Below, piece by piece: positions 7,574-16,037 of a stretch of DNA of 42,098 nucleotides. The position numbers were made by a program, and so were the translations under genes. The notes beneath the pieces were generated by a model. That model worked only from the letters and a program-made list of their open reading frames with translations, had not been told where the DNA came from and made no database searches. The stretch lies in contig NZ_JARXWL010000026.1 in the NCBI RefSeq assembly GCF_029893325.1, positions 1 to 42,098 on the forward strand, written 5' to 3'. The DNA comes from Enterococcus sp. PF1-24 (lineage in GTDB: Bacteria > Bacillota > Bacilli > Lactobacillales > Enterococcaceae). Every line of letters starts with the position of its first letter. Positions within the stretch are counted from its first letter, which is position 1.

Positions 7574-8746
7574 ATGGATTTAGTCAAATTAAAGACACTG
7601 GCGACAAAGAAATTAAGAAAAGGTATGCCTTTATTACAAAAAGAAGATTTACTAAAAGATGCTGATTTTCCGCAAGCTTGGGTGACTTTTTCAGATGAAA
7701 GAGGCAACTTTGTGGGGCAAGGTTATTTAGGTCAGCAAAATAAAGGCATTGGTTGGTTAGTTAGTTTACAGGAAGAACAGCTAAATCAAGCTTTTTTTGA
7801 AGGACTTTTTAATAAAGCTAAAGCCCGCCGTCAAGCTTTCTTCAATAATCAAGAGACCACAGCTTTTCGTTTATTTAACGGCGAAGGGGACGGTTTAGGT
7901 GGTTTAACGATTGATTGGTATGATAACTATGCAGTTTTTTCTTGGTATAATGAAGTGATTTTGCAGAAAAAAGCCGAAATTGTCGCTGCTTTTCAAGCTG
8001 TTTATCCAGAAGTTTTAGGTGCCAGTGAAAAAATTCGCTATAAAAGCCAGTTGCCTGAAAGTCAATGGCTCTACGGCACGCAACCGAATGAACCTTTAAT
8101 TGTTAAAGAAAATGCGGTGAATTATGCAGTTTATTTAAATGAAGGCTTAATGACGGGAATTTTTCTGGATCAAAAAGAAGTCCGCAATCAATTAGTGGAA
8201 GGCTTAGCTGTAGGCCAAGAGGTCTTGAATTTATTCAGCTATACCGGAGCATTTTCTGTAGCAGCAGCTATGGGTGGCGCTGCTAGTACAACTAGTGTCG
8301 ATTTAGCTAAACGCAGTCGCCAAAAGACCGAAGAGCAATTTGCGGTGAATCAGCTGTCTTTAGAGAACCAAAAGATTATTGTAATGGACGTCTTTGAGTA
8401 CTATAAATACGCCAAACGCAAAAATTTGAGTTATGATTTAATTATTTTAGATCCACCAAGTTTCGCCCGCAATAAAAAGAAAACTTTCTCGGTTGCCAAA
8501 AATTACGGGGAGTTAGTGACGGATGCTTTATCCATTTTAAAAGAGAATGGCCGGATTATCGCGTCTACTAACGCTGCTAATTTATCGTTGGAACGTTTTC
8601 AAGGGTTAGTGGAAGCTGCTTTTGAAGCAGCTGGTGTGAATTATCAAAAAGAACAAGTTTTCCGCTTGCCAGTTGATTTTCAAACCTTAGCAAGTTTTTC
8701 AGAAGGCAATTATTTGAAAGTCTTGTTTTATAAAATCAAAAAATAA
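7574..8746 (+). CDS. Class I SAM-dependent rRNA methyltransferase (RlmI-like, PUA domain)
   Basis: A 390-aa protein of the COG1092 group (RlmI/YwbD-like). An N-terminal PUA-like RNA-binding domain covers about 1-75, a central linker domain follows, and the Rossmann methyltransferase occupies the C-terminal half. LFSYTGAFSV (motif I) lies at 220-229 and DPPSFAR (motif IV) at 293-299; TGIFLDQ at 194-200 is also typical. The family methylates 23S rRNA cytosine-5; which base is modified here cannot be told. GAGGAG precedes ATG 7574. Probably cotranscribed with the 8791 gene. Confidence 0.9.
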   Translation: MDLVKLKTLATKKLRKGMPLLQKEDLLKDADFPQAWVTFSDERGNFVGQGYLGQQNKGIGWLVSLQEEQLNQAFFEGLFNKAKARRQAFFNNQETTAFRLFNGEGDGLGGLTIDWYDNYAVFSWYNEVILQKKAEIVAAFQAVYPEVLGASEKIRYKSQLPESQWLYGTQPNEPLIVKENAVNYAVYLNEGLMTGIFLDQKEVRNQLVEGLAVGQEVLNLFSYTGAFSVAAAMGGAASTTSVDLAKRSRQKTEEQFAVNQLSLENQKIIVMDVFEYYKYAKRKNLSYDLIILDPPSFARNKKKTFSVAKNYGELVTDALSILKENGRIIASTNAANLSLERFQGLVEAAFEAAGVNYQKEQVFRLPVDFQTLASFSEGNYLKVLFYKIKK

Positions 8747-8790
8747 GTAGAAATTCTCGATAAAAATAATTTTACGAGGAGTGAAGTTAG

Positions 8791-9267
8791 TTGGCGAAGA
8801 AAAAAGCACAAAAAACCAACGCCCTACGTTTGTTAGAGCAAAAAAAGATTGTTTATCAAGAACATGAATATCAGTGGGCAGAAGCCCAACTTGCGATTCC
8901 TGCGGGCAAAAACCCTGATGAAATTTTTAAAACGTTAGTAGCCGTGGGCAATAAAACCGGTCCCCTTGTGGCGGTGATTCCAATTAATCATGAAGTGGAT
9001 TTAAAAAAATTAGCCAAAGCGAGTGGTAATAAAAAAGTAGAAATGTTGCCTTTGAAAGAGTTAGAAGAAACCACGGGCTATATCCGCGGTGGTTGCTCAC
9101 CGGTAGGTATGAAAAAATTGTTGCCAACTTATTTTGAAGAAGCTGCTGCTAATTTACCAACAATCGTTGTTTCCGCTGGCAAACGTGGTTTGCAAATGGA
9201 AGTTGCTCCACAAGAATTAGCTAGCTTAGTCAAAGGAAAGTTTGCTGATTTAATTGTAAAGGAATAG
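8791..9267 (+). CDS. ybaK: YbaK/EbsC family Cys-tRNA(Pro) deacylase
   Basis: A 158-aa member of the YbaK/EbsC family, which hydrolyses mischarged Cys-tRNA(Pro). The catalytic lysine is K47 in IFKTLV, and the GYIRGGCSPVG loop is at 96-106. The start is TTG 8791, with GAGGAG about 9 nt upstream; no in-frame ATG gives a full-length protein. Enterococcus faecalis ebsC is the eponymous homologue. Confidence 0.92.
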   Translation: MAKKKAQKTNALRLLEQKKIVYQEHEYQWAEAQLAIPAGKNPDEIFKTLVAVGNKTGPLVAVIPINHEVDLKKLAKASGNKKVEMLPLKELEETTGYIRGGCSPVGMKKLLPTYFEEAAANLPTIVVSAGKRGLQMEVAPQELASLVKGKFADLIVKE

Positions 9268-9270
9268 ACA

Positions 9271-9313
9271 AAAACAGCTAAAACCAAGACTTACTGGGTT
9301 TTAGCTGTTTTTT
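9271..9313 (+). terminator. Intrinsic terminator after ybaK
   Basis: A 15-bp stem (9271-9285 with 9297-9311), an 11-nt loop and a T-run. Confidence 0.92.
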
Positions 9314-9320
9314 GTATTTT

Positions 9321-9353
9321 TTCGGATGCAGAGCAAGTTATTCCGCTTTTCAA
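9321..9353. repeat. Partial palindromic repeat, right end only (copy E)
   Basis: It shares TGCAGAGCAAG with the right end of copy B and ends CCGCTTTTCAA like copy C. No left half is present. It abuts copy C, echoing the tandem arrangement of A and B. Confidence 0.5.
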
Positions 9354-9358
9354 GTTGT

Positions 9359-9477
9359 CTAGCTGCGCGAACTAACTCTCTTCGATAAAATGAGAATAAA
9401 ATTCGTGGCATAAAACGCCACTATAATTTGATTCTGCATTTTACTCGAGCGTTGAACGAGTCCGCTCCGCTTTTCAA
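9359..9477. repeat. Interspersed palindromic repeat, copy C
   Basis: A 119-nt element starting CTAGCTGCG and ending CCGCTTTTCAA. GTGGC pairs with GCCAC at the centre, and AAAATGAGAAT pairs imperfectly with ATTCTGCATTTT. Its right end overlaps the last codon region of the minus-strand flavoprotein gene and contains its TGA stop. Confidence 0.75.
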
Positions 9478-10727
9478 TAGCTCATGGCGGCGTGGATGCC
9501 GGCGGTATGGCCACTGACAAAGGCAGCAGTGATGTTATAGCCGCCAGTAAAACCGTGAATGTCTAGTAATTCTCCAGCAAAGTATAAGCCATTAACAATT
9601 TTACTTGCCATTGTTTTAGGATTGACTTCTTTTAACTGAATCCCTCCACCAGTCACAAAAGATTTTTCTATCGGGAAAGTTTTGTTAATCATCACTGGGA
9701 AAGCTTTACATAATTCAAGGAAGGCCGTGATTTGCTGAGTGGTTAATTGTTTAGCAGGTAAATCACTGATGTTTAATTTTGTTAAAAAATAAGCTAACAA
9801 TCGTTCGGGAAGCCAACCTTGTAAGGCGTTTTTTGTGGTTTTCTTTGAGTCTAATAAAGGTATAATCGTAGCTAAAAGTTCTGGCAAAGTTTTTTGTGGG
9901 AAGCAATCTACTGTGACTTTGACTTCCTTTTGTTTTTCTAACAGTTGATTAATAAAGCCAGAGCAGCGTAAGGCAGCTGGGCCAGATAAGCCAAAATGGG
10001 TAAATAATAAATCAAGATCTTGACTAGCGACAGCTTTGCCAGCATCATTCCAAACGGTCAGTTTTATGTCTGATAAGGCTAGTCCTTGTAAAACTTTGCC
10101 AGTAATAAATTTTTCGTTAGAGATTAAAGGCGATTCCACCGGATAAAGCGGCGTTAAAGTATGACCGAATTTTTTTGCTAATTTATAACCGTCACCTGTA
10201 GAACCGGTAGAAGTATAAGCCCGCCCGCCAGTTGCCAAAATCACTGCTGGAGCTAAAAAATCGCCTTTATCGGTTTTGACACCACTGATTTGCTGCTGCT
10301 CATGACAGATTTTTTCAACTTTTGTTTGAAAAATGCAAGTTACTCCTAATTCTTTTAAGTAATTAAGTAAGGCTTCCACAATTGTTTTAGATTGATTCGT
10401 CACCGGAAAAACGCGCCCATGATCTTCTTCTTTTAAAGCTACCCCGCGTTCTTCAAAGAAAGCCATAATGTCAAAATTATCCCATTGAGAAAAAGCACTA
10501 TATAAAAATTTACCGTTGCCATGAATATGGGCAATTACTTCTTCTGTCGGGCGATTATTGGTGACATTACAGCGGCCACCACCAGTTAAAAGTAATTTTT
10601 TACCAGCTCGCCGATTTTTTTCGATTAATAAAACTTGACTGCCATATTCCGCTGCGGCAATAGCCGCCATTAAGCCAGCGGTGCCCGCACCAACGACAAT
10701 TACATCATAATTATTTTTAATTTGCAA
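9474..10727 (-). CDS. HI0933/YhiN family FAD-dependent oxidoreductase
   Basis: A 417-aa flavoprotein of the HI0933 (BaiN-like) family; the reaction in most bacteria is unassigned. The FAD-binding GAGTAG loop is at 13-18, GGGRCNVTN at 49-57, ATGG in the middle, and a C-terminal FAD motif GELLDIHGFTGGYN at about 385-398. The start is TTG with a strong GGAGGA 6 nt upstream; no nearby ATG is in frame. The TGA stop lies within repeat copy C, so the end of the gene may have been set by the repeat. Confidence 0.88.
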   Translation of the reverse strand: MQIKNNYDVIVVGAGTAGLMAAIAAAEYGSQVLLIEKNRRAGKKLLLTGGGRCNVTNNRPTEEVIAHIHGNGKFLYSAFSQWDNFDIMAFFEERGVALKEEDHGRVFPVTNQSKTIVEALLNYLKELGVTCIFQTKVEKICHEQQQISGVKTDKGDFLAPAVILATGGRAYTSTGSTGDGYKLAKKFGHTLTPLYPVESPLISNEKFITGKVLQGLALSDIKLTVWNDAGKAVASQDLDLLFTHFGLSGPAALRCSGFINQLLEKQKEVKVTVDCFPQKTLPELLATIIPLLDSKKTTKNALQGWLPERLLAYFLTKLNISDLPAKQLTTQQITAFLELCKAFPVMINKTFPIEKSFVTGGGIQLKEVNPKTMASKIVNGLYFAGELLDIHGFTGGYNITAAFVSGHTAGIHAAMSY

Positions 10728-10843
10728 AAGAGTTCCTCCGTCAAAAAGTGTCTATAGTTAGTAGTTTAGCATATTTTGATTAGGGAAAGCATTTCTTAGT
10801 AAAAAAATCATTTGGAAATCCTGATTTTTTCAAAAGGAATTAC

Positions 10844-10872
10844 TTGAAAAAAATAGCAAAAAAACGTAAAGT
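10844..10872 (+). promoter_or_regulatory. Candidate promoter of pgi
   Basis: TTGAAA, a 17-nt spacer and TAAAGT. Four of six consensus bases in the -10 box, so moderate support only. Confidence 0.4.
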
Positions 10873-10955
10873 ATAGAAGTACAGTGAAAAAATTCACAAG
10901 GAACTGTTTTTTTGAAGAAATGATGAAATAGTTTCTAAAATGAAGGAGGAAGAAA

Positions 10956-12302
10956 ATGGCACACATTCAATTTGATTTTTCAAAGGTTTCAAATTTTGTG
11001 AATGACCATGAAATGGGCTATCTACAAAGTGCAGTTTCAGCAGCTCATAAAGATTTACGAGAAAAAACTGGTGCAGGTAGTGACTTTACTGGCTGGGTTG
11101 ATCTACCAGTTGATTACGATAAGGAAGAATTTGCCCGCATTAAAAAAGCCGCAGAAAAAATCCAATCTGACTCTGAAGTTTTAGTTGTTATTGGGATTGG
11201 TGGCTCTTATTTAGGTGCCAGAGCAGCTATCGAATTTTTGCAACACACTTTTTATAATGTTTTACCAAAAGAAAATCGTAAAACACCACAAGTTTTCTTT
11301 GCCGGTAATTCAATCAGCTCAACTTATTTAAATGATTTAATTGAAGTAATTGGTGATCGTGACTTTTCAGTTAACGTGATTTCAAAATCTGGTACAACAA
11401 CTGAACCAGCGATTGCTTTCCGTATTTTCAAAGATTTATTAATCAAAAAATATGGTAAAGAAGCAGCTAACAAACGAATTTATGCTACAACTGATAAAGC
11501 GCGTGGCGCGGTTAAAGTTGAAGCTGACGCTGAAGGTTGGGAAACTTTTGTGATTCCTGATGATGTTGGTGGACGTTTCACTGTTTTAACGGCTTGTGGT
11601 TTATTACCAATCGCAGTCAGCGGTGGCGATATTGATGCCATGATGGAAGGGGCAGCTGCTGCTCGGTTGGCTTACGCTAACGATAATCTTGCTGAAAACG
11701 AAGCTTATCAATATGCAGCAATGCGTAATATTTTATACCGTAAAGGCAAAACAACTGAATTATTAATCAACTATGAACCAGGTATGCAATATTTCTCTGA
11801 ATGGTGGAAACAATTATTCGGCGAATCAGAAGGGAAAGACCAAAAAGGTATTTATCCTTCAAGTGCTAACTTCTCAACAGACTTACATTCATTAGGTCAA
11901 TATATTCAAGAAGGTCGCCGCAACATCTTTGAAACAGTTGTCAAAGTAGAAAAAGCTCGCAAAAACATTCAAATCCCTGTAGAAGAAGCTGACCTTGATG
12001 GTTTAGGCTACTTGCAAGGAAAAGAAGTTGATTTTGTAAACACTAAAGCTTTTGAAGGTACTTTACTAGCTCATACAGATGGCGATGTACCAAACTTATT
12101 AGTTAAAATTCCAGCAATGGATGCTTATACATTAGGTTACTTAATGTATTTCTTCGAAATCGCTTGTGGTATTTCTGGCTACTTAAATGGCGTAAATCCA
12201 TTTGACCAACCAGGGGTAGAAGCTTACAAACGCAATATGTTTGCTTTATTAGGCAAACCTGGCTTTGAAGATTTAGCGAAAGAATTGAACGAACGGTTGT
12301 AA
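10956..12302 (+). CDS. pgi: Glucose-6-phosphate isomerase
   Basis: A 448-aa cytoplasmic enzyme interconverting glucose 6-phosphate and fructose 6-phosphate, of the shorter Firmicute type. [10 protein letters not shown] (81-90) and [10 protein letters not shown] (143-152) are sugar-phosphate binding loops of the SIS domains. E290 in FGESEGK and H311 in LHSLGQ are the expected catalytic residues. GGAGGA precedes ATG 10956. It is a single-gene unit with its own terminator and belongs with pfkA, pyk and gnd further along. Confidence 0.98.
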   Translation: MAHIQFDFSKVSNFVNDHEMGYLQSAVSAAHKDLREKTGAGSDFTGWVDLPVDYDKEEFARIKKAAEKIQSDSEVLVVIGIGGSYLGARAAIEFLQHTFYNVLPKENRKTPQVFFAGNSISSTYLNDLIEVIGDRDFSVNVISKSGTTTEPAIAFRIFKDLLIKKYGKEAANKRIYATTDKARGAVKVEADAEGWETFVIPDDVGGRFTVLTACGLLPIAVSGGDIDAMMEGAAAARLAYANDNLAENEAYQYAAMRNILYRKGKTTELLINYEPGMQYFSEWWKQLFGESEGKDQKGIYPSSANFSTDLHSLGQYIQEGRRNIFETVVKVEKARKNIQIPVEEADLDGLGYLQGKEVDFVNTKAFEGTLLAHTDGDVPNLLVKIPAMDAYTLGYLMYFFEIACGISGYLNGVNPFDQPGVEAYKRNMFALLGKPGFEDLAKELNERL

Positions 12303-12317
12303 AACAATGTTTTATAA

Positions 12318-12349
12318 AAAGGACACTTATTAATTTAAGTGTCCTTTTT
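12318..12349 (+). terminator. Intrinsic terminator of pgi
   Basis: A perfect 12-bp stem (12318-12329 with 12336-12347), a 6-nt loop and a T tail. Confidence 0.93.
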
Positions 12350-12635
12350 ATCGGTTTAATATGCTTATCACAAATAGAAAACTTACCATTCTCATTTTCA
12401 GACAAAATATTTGTGGTATTTGAATATAAAAAACTTGATTTTAACAGTGTGGCAGCAACTTATTTTTCTGATTTAAAATGATTGCCTTTTATTGGAAATA
12501 AATTAGTTCTGTTGATAAATAAAATTACAGGTGTGTTTCAACATTTTGAATATTTTTGTTATTATATTAGCGTTCAAATGATTAAAGATAACAAAGTTAA
12601 TCGTGAAAGTTAAAAAAGTGGCGAAGGAGAAAAAG
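12350..12635. other. AT-rich intergenic region without assigned function
   Basis: Between the pgi terminator and the next gene I see no conserved RNA or repeat. TATATT at 12563-12568 could be a -10 box for the downstream gene but lacks a matching -35. A minus-strand open frame over 12103-12405 crosses the terminator and is not credible. Confidence 0.4.
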
Positions 12636-12872
12636 GTGTTGAGAGAAGTAGAGATTGGTAAAGAATACGTTTGTCAGGCGATTGGTTTCAATCACTTAGT
12701 CGTGGGGACAATCGAGAGAGTCTATACAAATACAGTGATGTTAAAAGTTGATAAGTATCATAAAACGGAAGAAAAACATTTAATGGCTTGCCATTTTAAA
12801 GTATTAGTGAAATATTCAGAGGTTTTAAGAGAAAGCAACGCGCTGACAAAAGAACAAGTAGTGTCTTTATAA
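12636..12872 (+). CDS. Small DUF2187-like protein
   Basis: A 78-aa basic protein of beta-rich composition. The pattern of a G-x-V-G-T-I-x-x-V turn followed by a second strand resembles the KOW-like DUF2187 family, which is of unknown function. The start is taken as GTG 12636, with AAGGAG at 12624-12629; TTG 12639 is an alternative, and an upstream in-frame GTG at 12603 adds 11 residues but lacks such a site. It is a single-gene unit ending in a terminator shared with the convergent 12940 gene. Confidence 0.65.
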   Translation: MLREVEIGKEYVCQAIGFNHLVVGTIERVYTNTVMLKVDKYHKTEEKHLMACHFKVLVKYSEVLRESNALTKEQVVSL

Positions 12873-12883
12873 GAATGAATACA

Positions 12884-12926
12884 AAAAGCACTTAATCCTT
12901 CATCAAAGAAGTGGTTAAGTGCTTTT
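12884..12926. terminator. Bidirectional terminator between convergent genes
   Basis: A 12-bp outer stem (12884-12895 with 12915-12926) has A-run and T-run flanks, so it can serve both strands. CTTC and GAAG inside can extend the pairing. Confidence 0.85.
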
Positions 12927-12939
12927 GTAATTGAGTAAT

Positions 12940-13536
12940 TTAACCGAATAAGCCTGCCATGAAGGAACCACCATAAACTAAAGCCATGCTATATAGGAAA
13001 ATAGAAGCGGGTTTAGCTAAAAGAATAATCACTGAAAATTTCTTGAGAGAAATTTGTGATAAGCCGGCAATTAGGCAAAGGGCATCATCTGGTGCAAAGG
13101 GAAAGAAAATCGCTAAAGTAAACAGCTTGTCAAAGCGCTTTTGATCATCTAACCAACCTATGTATTTATTAAAAGTTTTTTCACTAATTAAAGATAAAAT
13201 GAAAGGCCGACCATACCTTTTTCCCAATAGAAAAATGATAATTGAACCAATACAAATCCCGACATAATTGTAAATAAAGCCCCAAAATGGCCCGAAAATT
13301 AAAACACCGGCGGCGGTACTAATCCCACCAGGAATAATGGGAATCACTACTTGTAAAATTTGTAGAAAGATAAAAAGTAGGGGACCGAGAATTTTAGAGG
13401 TGCCTACCATATCTTGTAAGATACTTAAATCCTTAAAGACACCAAGGTTTATAAAATAAATGGTCATGGCAACTGAAAAGCCTAAACCAATAATTGAAAT
13501 AGCGTTAATTATTCTTCTTGATGTAGCAGCATTCAC
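12940..13536 (-). CDS. TVP38/TMEM64 (VTT/DedA-like) membrane protein
   Basis: A 198-aa integral membrane protein of the VTT superfamily. Members are linked to lipid transport across membranes; the substrate here is unknown. A first membrane helix (about 10-30) is followed by the core region with IPGG at 67-70, a glycine-rich re-entrant segment with FLLGKRYG, and FPFAPDDALCLIAGL about residue 145. The start is GTG, with AAGGAG 10 nt upstream. It is the only gene in its unit. Confidence 0.82.
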   Translation of the reverse strand: MNAATSRRIINAISIIGLGFSVAMTIYFINLGVFKDLSILQDMVGTSKILGPLLFIFLQILQVVIPIIPGGISTAAGVLIFGPFWGFIYNYVGICIGSIIIFLLGKRYGRPFILSLISEKTFNKYIGWLDDQKRFDKLFTLAIFFPFAPDDALCLIAGLSQISLKKFSVIILLAKPASIFLYSMALVYGGSFMAGLFG

Positions 13537-13716
13537 CTGAAATCAACTCCTTATAACTAAATTTGAAGTAATCATTTTTTACTTACTTCTTATCAATTAA
13601 AATTATAAATGATTTTGTTCTAAAAGAAAATTAGACTTTAGGCTGATATAAAATCCTTAGTCTTTCTTAATAAAATTTGTGAAAAATCCCATTTTAAGCA
13701 GTTATTGGTTGATTTT

Positions 13717-14055
13717 TTATTTTTTACGAAAAATTTTTACATCGAAAATAGGTGCGTCATACAGAATTTCTGAATCATCAATTAAAACCCCTAATAAGTG
13801 ATAATCTTCAATGTCGTGATGGTCACTACCGATTAAATGTTCGCAGTATTCTTCCATATTAATATCTCGCGGAGCATTTAAGCCAACGACGAAATCCTGT
13901 AAATCATCAGGTTGCTGTGGCGTTTTTCCTTGAATTTCAATATAAAGGCCTTCTGGTGCAAAATCAAGGGCAATTTTTATTTCACTAATTTCATGATACA
14001 AAAAATAATTCAGGAGTTCATCCACAATTTTTTTTGCTTGTTGCTTCTCTAACAT
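13717..14055 (-). CDS. Uncharacterised 112-aa protein partnered with the DUF1576 gene
   Basis: I do not recognise this family. The protein is soluble and acidic, with an amphipathic N-terminal helix (1-25), a beta-rich centre, and an HH pair in a DHHDIEDYH segment near residue 80. The DELLNYF plus beta-strand opening faintly recalls the start of a HATPase fold, but nucleotide-binding motifs are absent. It follows the DUF1576 gene by 27 nt on the same strand, with AAAGGA before its ATG, so the two are almost surely cotranscribed. Confidence 0.75.
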   Translation of the reverse strand: MLEKQQAKKIVDELLNYFLYHEISEIKIALDFAPEGLYIEIQGKTPQQPDDLQDFVVGLNAPRDINMEEYCEHLIGSDHHDIEDYHLLGVLIDDSEILYDAPIFDVKIFRKK

Positions 14056-14082
14056 CCCATTATTCCTTTCTTAAATAGATAG

Positions 14083-15381
14083 TCATTTATTTTTTTTCTT
14101 TTTTATATGAGTAAAATTATCTAGCAGGGGAACCATAAAGGCTGCTACAAAGCCACTGGCAAAGCCGTTATTGTATAAATTTAAGCCGCCGTGAAGTAAA
14201 CCAACATTGGTGACTAGCGCCATATGGAAAATTCCTGCTAAGACTCCATAAATCATACCATAATATCCGCTAATTGGCGCTAAACTTATTCCGAAAATCG
14301 CCGTTGTAATCGCGGTAACTTGTGATAAATCGTGGAGCGGGGTAAATTGAACGATTAAAGTGACCCCCAATAAAACCGGTAAACTATTTTTTAAATGATT
14401 ACCAAATGCACTAAAGCCCACCACCGATAAAATCGCACCCACTACCGGACCATTGAAACTGCCTTTAATTAATAAGACATAGCTTGATAGCAAAAGCCCC
14501 ATGAGTGCCATATTAATTAAGGTCGGTCCCATTTCAGCAATGGCAATAAAATCGGTGACTAATTTACCAGAAGTTTGATAAATTTGTTTTAAGCCCCGTA
14601 ATTGTCCATGATTTAAAATAAAACCCCAAATCAGCATTGCCATGAATAAACAAAATAGAAAAATCCCTAAGAAAAGATGATAATCTTCAGAAATAATTGT
14701 TTGATTGATAATTTCGTAATTAAATAAACGCAAAACACTGGTTAAAACCATTGCCACGATTCCTGAAGTAAAACCGATGTTTGATAAAGTAAAACCTTGA
14801 TGTAAAGTTAAAAAGTGTGTTGCTAAAGGTGGTAATAATATACCAATTAAAATACCAGTACTACAGCCAATCGAAATACCAGTTATGTAAGATAAATTCA
14901 TGCCAAAGGTTATGTAGCTAACAACTGGCGATAAAGCACCGCCAAGCAAACTAATAAAAATATATTGTGCAAAAGGTTTTTTCATAATTCGTGAGTAACA
15001 ATAAACGCCAATCACAATCGGAATTGAGTTGTAAAAATTTTTCCCGAAAAATGAAAAACCAGCCACGGTTAAAAACGCCGCCACCATCGGGCCTGTCACT
15101 TGAATTTTATTAAGGCGGGCCATTAAGACACTGAATAAAGTTAAGAGACCACTGTTTAAAAAGGCACTGCCTAAATTGCCTAATTGAATATAATCAGTAA
15201 TTAAATGACTAGGTGATAAGAGAATGCGTTGCATGCCAGCCCAAGTTTCTGATAAGGGCGAGGCAAATAACCCAGTAAAAATTAAAGCTAAGCTAAAAGA
15301 GAGTAAAAATAAATACTTTTGTTTTTGGGAAACAACTTTTTTTTCAGGGTGAATTAAAATGACGGTATTTGCTTGCGACAT
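14083..15381 (-). CDS. DUF1576 family polytopic membrane protein with internal duplication
   Basis: A 432-aa membrane protein that resembles the DUF1576 family; function unknown. Residues about 58-210 and 272-415 are homologous halves: GPMVAAFLTVAGFSFFG (97-113) aligns with GPVVGAILSVVGFSAFG (311-327), both followed by NSxPxxxGV, and LHQGFTLSNIGFTSG aligns with LHGGLNLYNNGFASG. Such two-repeat architecture is typical of transporters and channels. AAGGAG stands 7 nt before ATG. A promoter with a cre-like spacer lies upstream, so carbon catabolite control is likely. It forms an operon with the 13717 gene. Confidence 0.82.
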   Translation of the reverse strand: MSQANTVILIHPEKKVVSQKQKYLFLLSFSLALIFTGLFASPLSETWAGMQRILLSPSHLITDYIQLGNLGSAFLNSGLLTLFSVLMARLNKIQVTGPMVAAFLTVAGFSFFGKNFYNSIPIVIGVYCYSRIMKKPFAQYIFISLLGGALSPVVSYITFGMNLSYITGISIGCSTGILIGILLPPLATHFLTLHQGFTLSNIGFTSGIVAMVLTSVLRLFNYEIINQTIISEDYHLFLGIFLFCLFMAMLIWGFILNHGQLRGLKQIYQTSGKLVTDFIAIAEMGPTLINMALMGLLLSSYVLLIKGSFNGPVVGAILSVVGFSAFGNHLKNSLPVLLGVTLIVQFTPLHDLSQVTAITTAIFGISLAPISGYYGMIYGVLAGIFHMALVTNVGLLHGGLNLYNNGFASGFVAAFMVPLLDNFTHIKKKKNK

Positions 15382-15461
15382 AGCAGGACTCCTTTAAATA
15401 ATTTTTTTGACATTATTGCTTTGGCAGAAAGACTTTAAAATAGTAATCTTAGTTCCTTTTA

Positions 15462-15491
15462 AATATAACGTGAAAACGGTTCAAAGGTCAA
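15462..15491 (-). promoter_or_regulatory. Promoter of the DUF1576 operon with cre-like spacer
   Basis: On the minus strand, TTGACC (15491-15486) and TATATT (15467-15462) are 18 nt apart. The spacer contains TGAAAACGGTTCAA at 15471-15484, which matches 13 of 14 positions of the cre form TGWAANCGNTNNCA. CcpA bound there would block RNA polymerase; that is inference. Confidence 0.6.
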
Positions 15492-15669
15492 ATGAAATAT
15501 AAGGGCTTTTTCAAGATAAATTGTACTTTCATTGTTTTTTTGTTAGCGAAAAATTATAAAACGATTATAAAAATCTGAAAATTCTGTAGATTGTTGCGGT
15601 ATTTTTTGGTAGGATAGTGGGTATATATAAATAAGCACATTTAAATAGCGTAGAAAGAAGGCGTAAGTT

Positions 15670-15987
15670 ATGGAGATTAAATCAAAGGATTCAGCAAAAT
15701 TATTTGAAACATTTTTTGATGCCAGCAATCAAAAAAATCCCCGCGTACAAATGGGAGTAATTACTTTAATGCCTGGAGAAAAGAAACCAGAATCTGGCTA
15801 TGCCCGTCATCAGCAAGATGAATATTCTTATGTAGTTGCCGGAGAAGCCCATACAATTTTAGAAGATGGTTCAGATTTAGTTGGCCAACCAGGTGATGCA
15901 CAATTAATTGAAGCGGGAGAAGGCCATATTAATTATAACGATGGTAGCGAACCAGCAACGGTCGTCTGGTTTTTAGTCGAACGTTAA
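15670..15987 (+). CDS. Cupin-domain protein
   Basis: A 105-aa single cupin barrel. H47 and E51 lie in the first cupin motif, and the second motif G75-x5-AGEGH86-xxxN90 fits the family. Metal binding is likely; the substrate is unknown. AGAAGG precedes ATG 15670. TGGTAGGAT at 15607-15615 could be an extended -10. The lipoprotein gene begins 50 nt downstream without a terminator between, so the two may share a transcript. Confidence 0.82.
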   Translation: MEIKSKDSAKLFETFFDASNQKNPRVQMGVITLMPGEKKPESGYARHQQDEYSYVVAGEAHTILEDGSDLVGQPGDAQLIEAGEGHINYNDGSEPATVVWFLVER

Positions 15988-16037
15988 AAATGAAGGGGAA
16001 AGTTGTTATTTACTAAAAAAGTAGGAGCTGAAAAAAT

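Noticed and set aside
12103-12405. Minus-strand open frame over the pgi end
   Set aside because: It runs through the pgi terminator and antisense to conserved coding sequence, with no ribosome binding site.
15540-15555. cre site upstream of the cupin gene (TTGTTAGCGAAAAATT)
   Set aside because: The left half fits but the CA of the right half is missing, and it is not placed near a convincing promoter.
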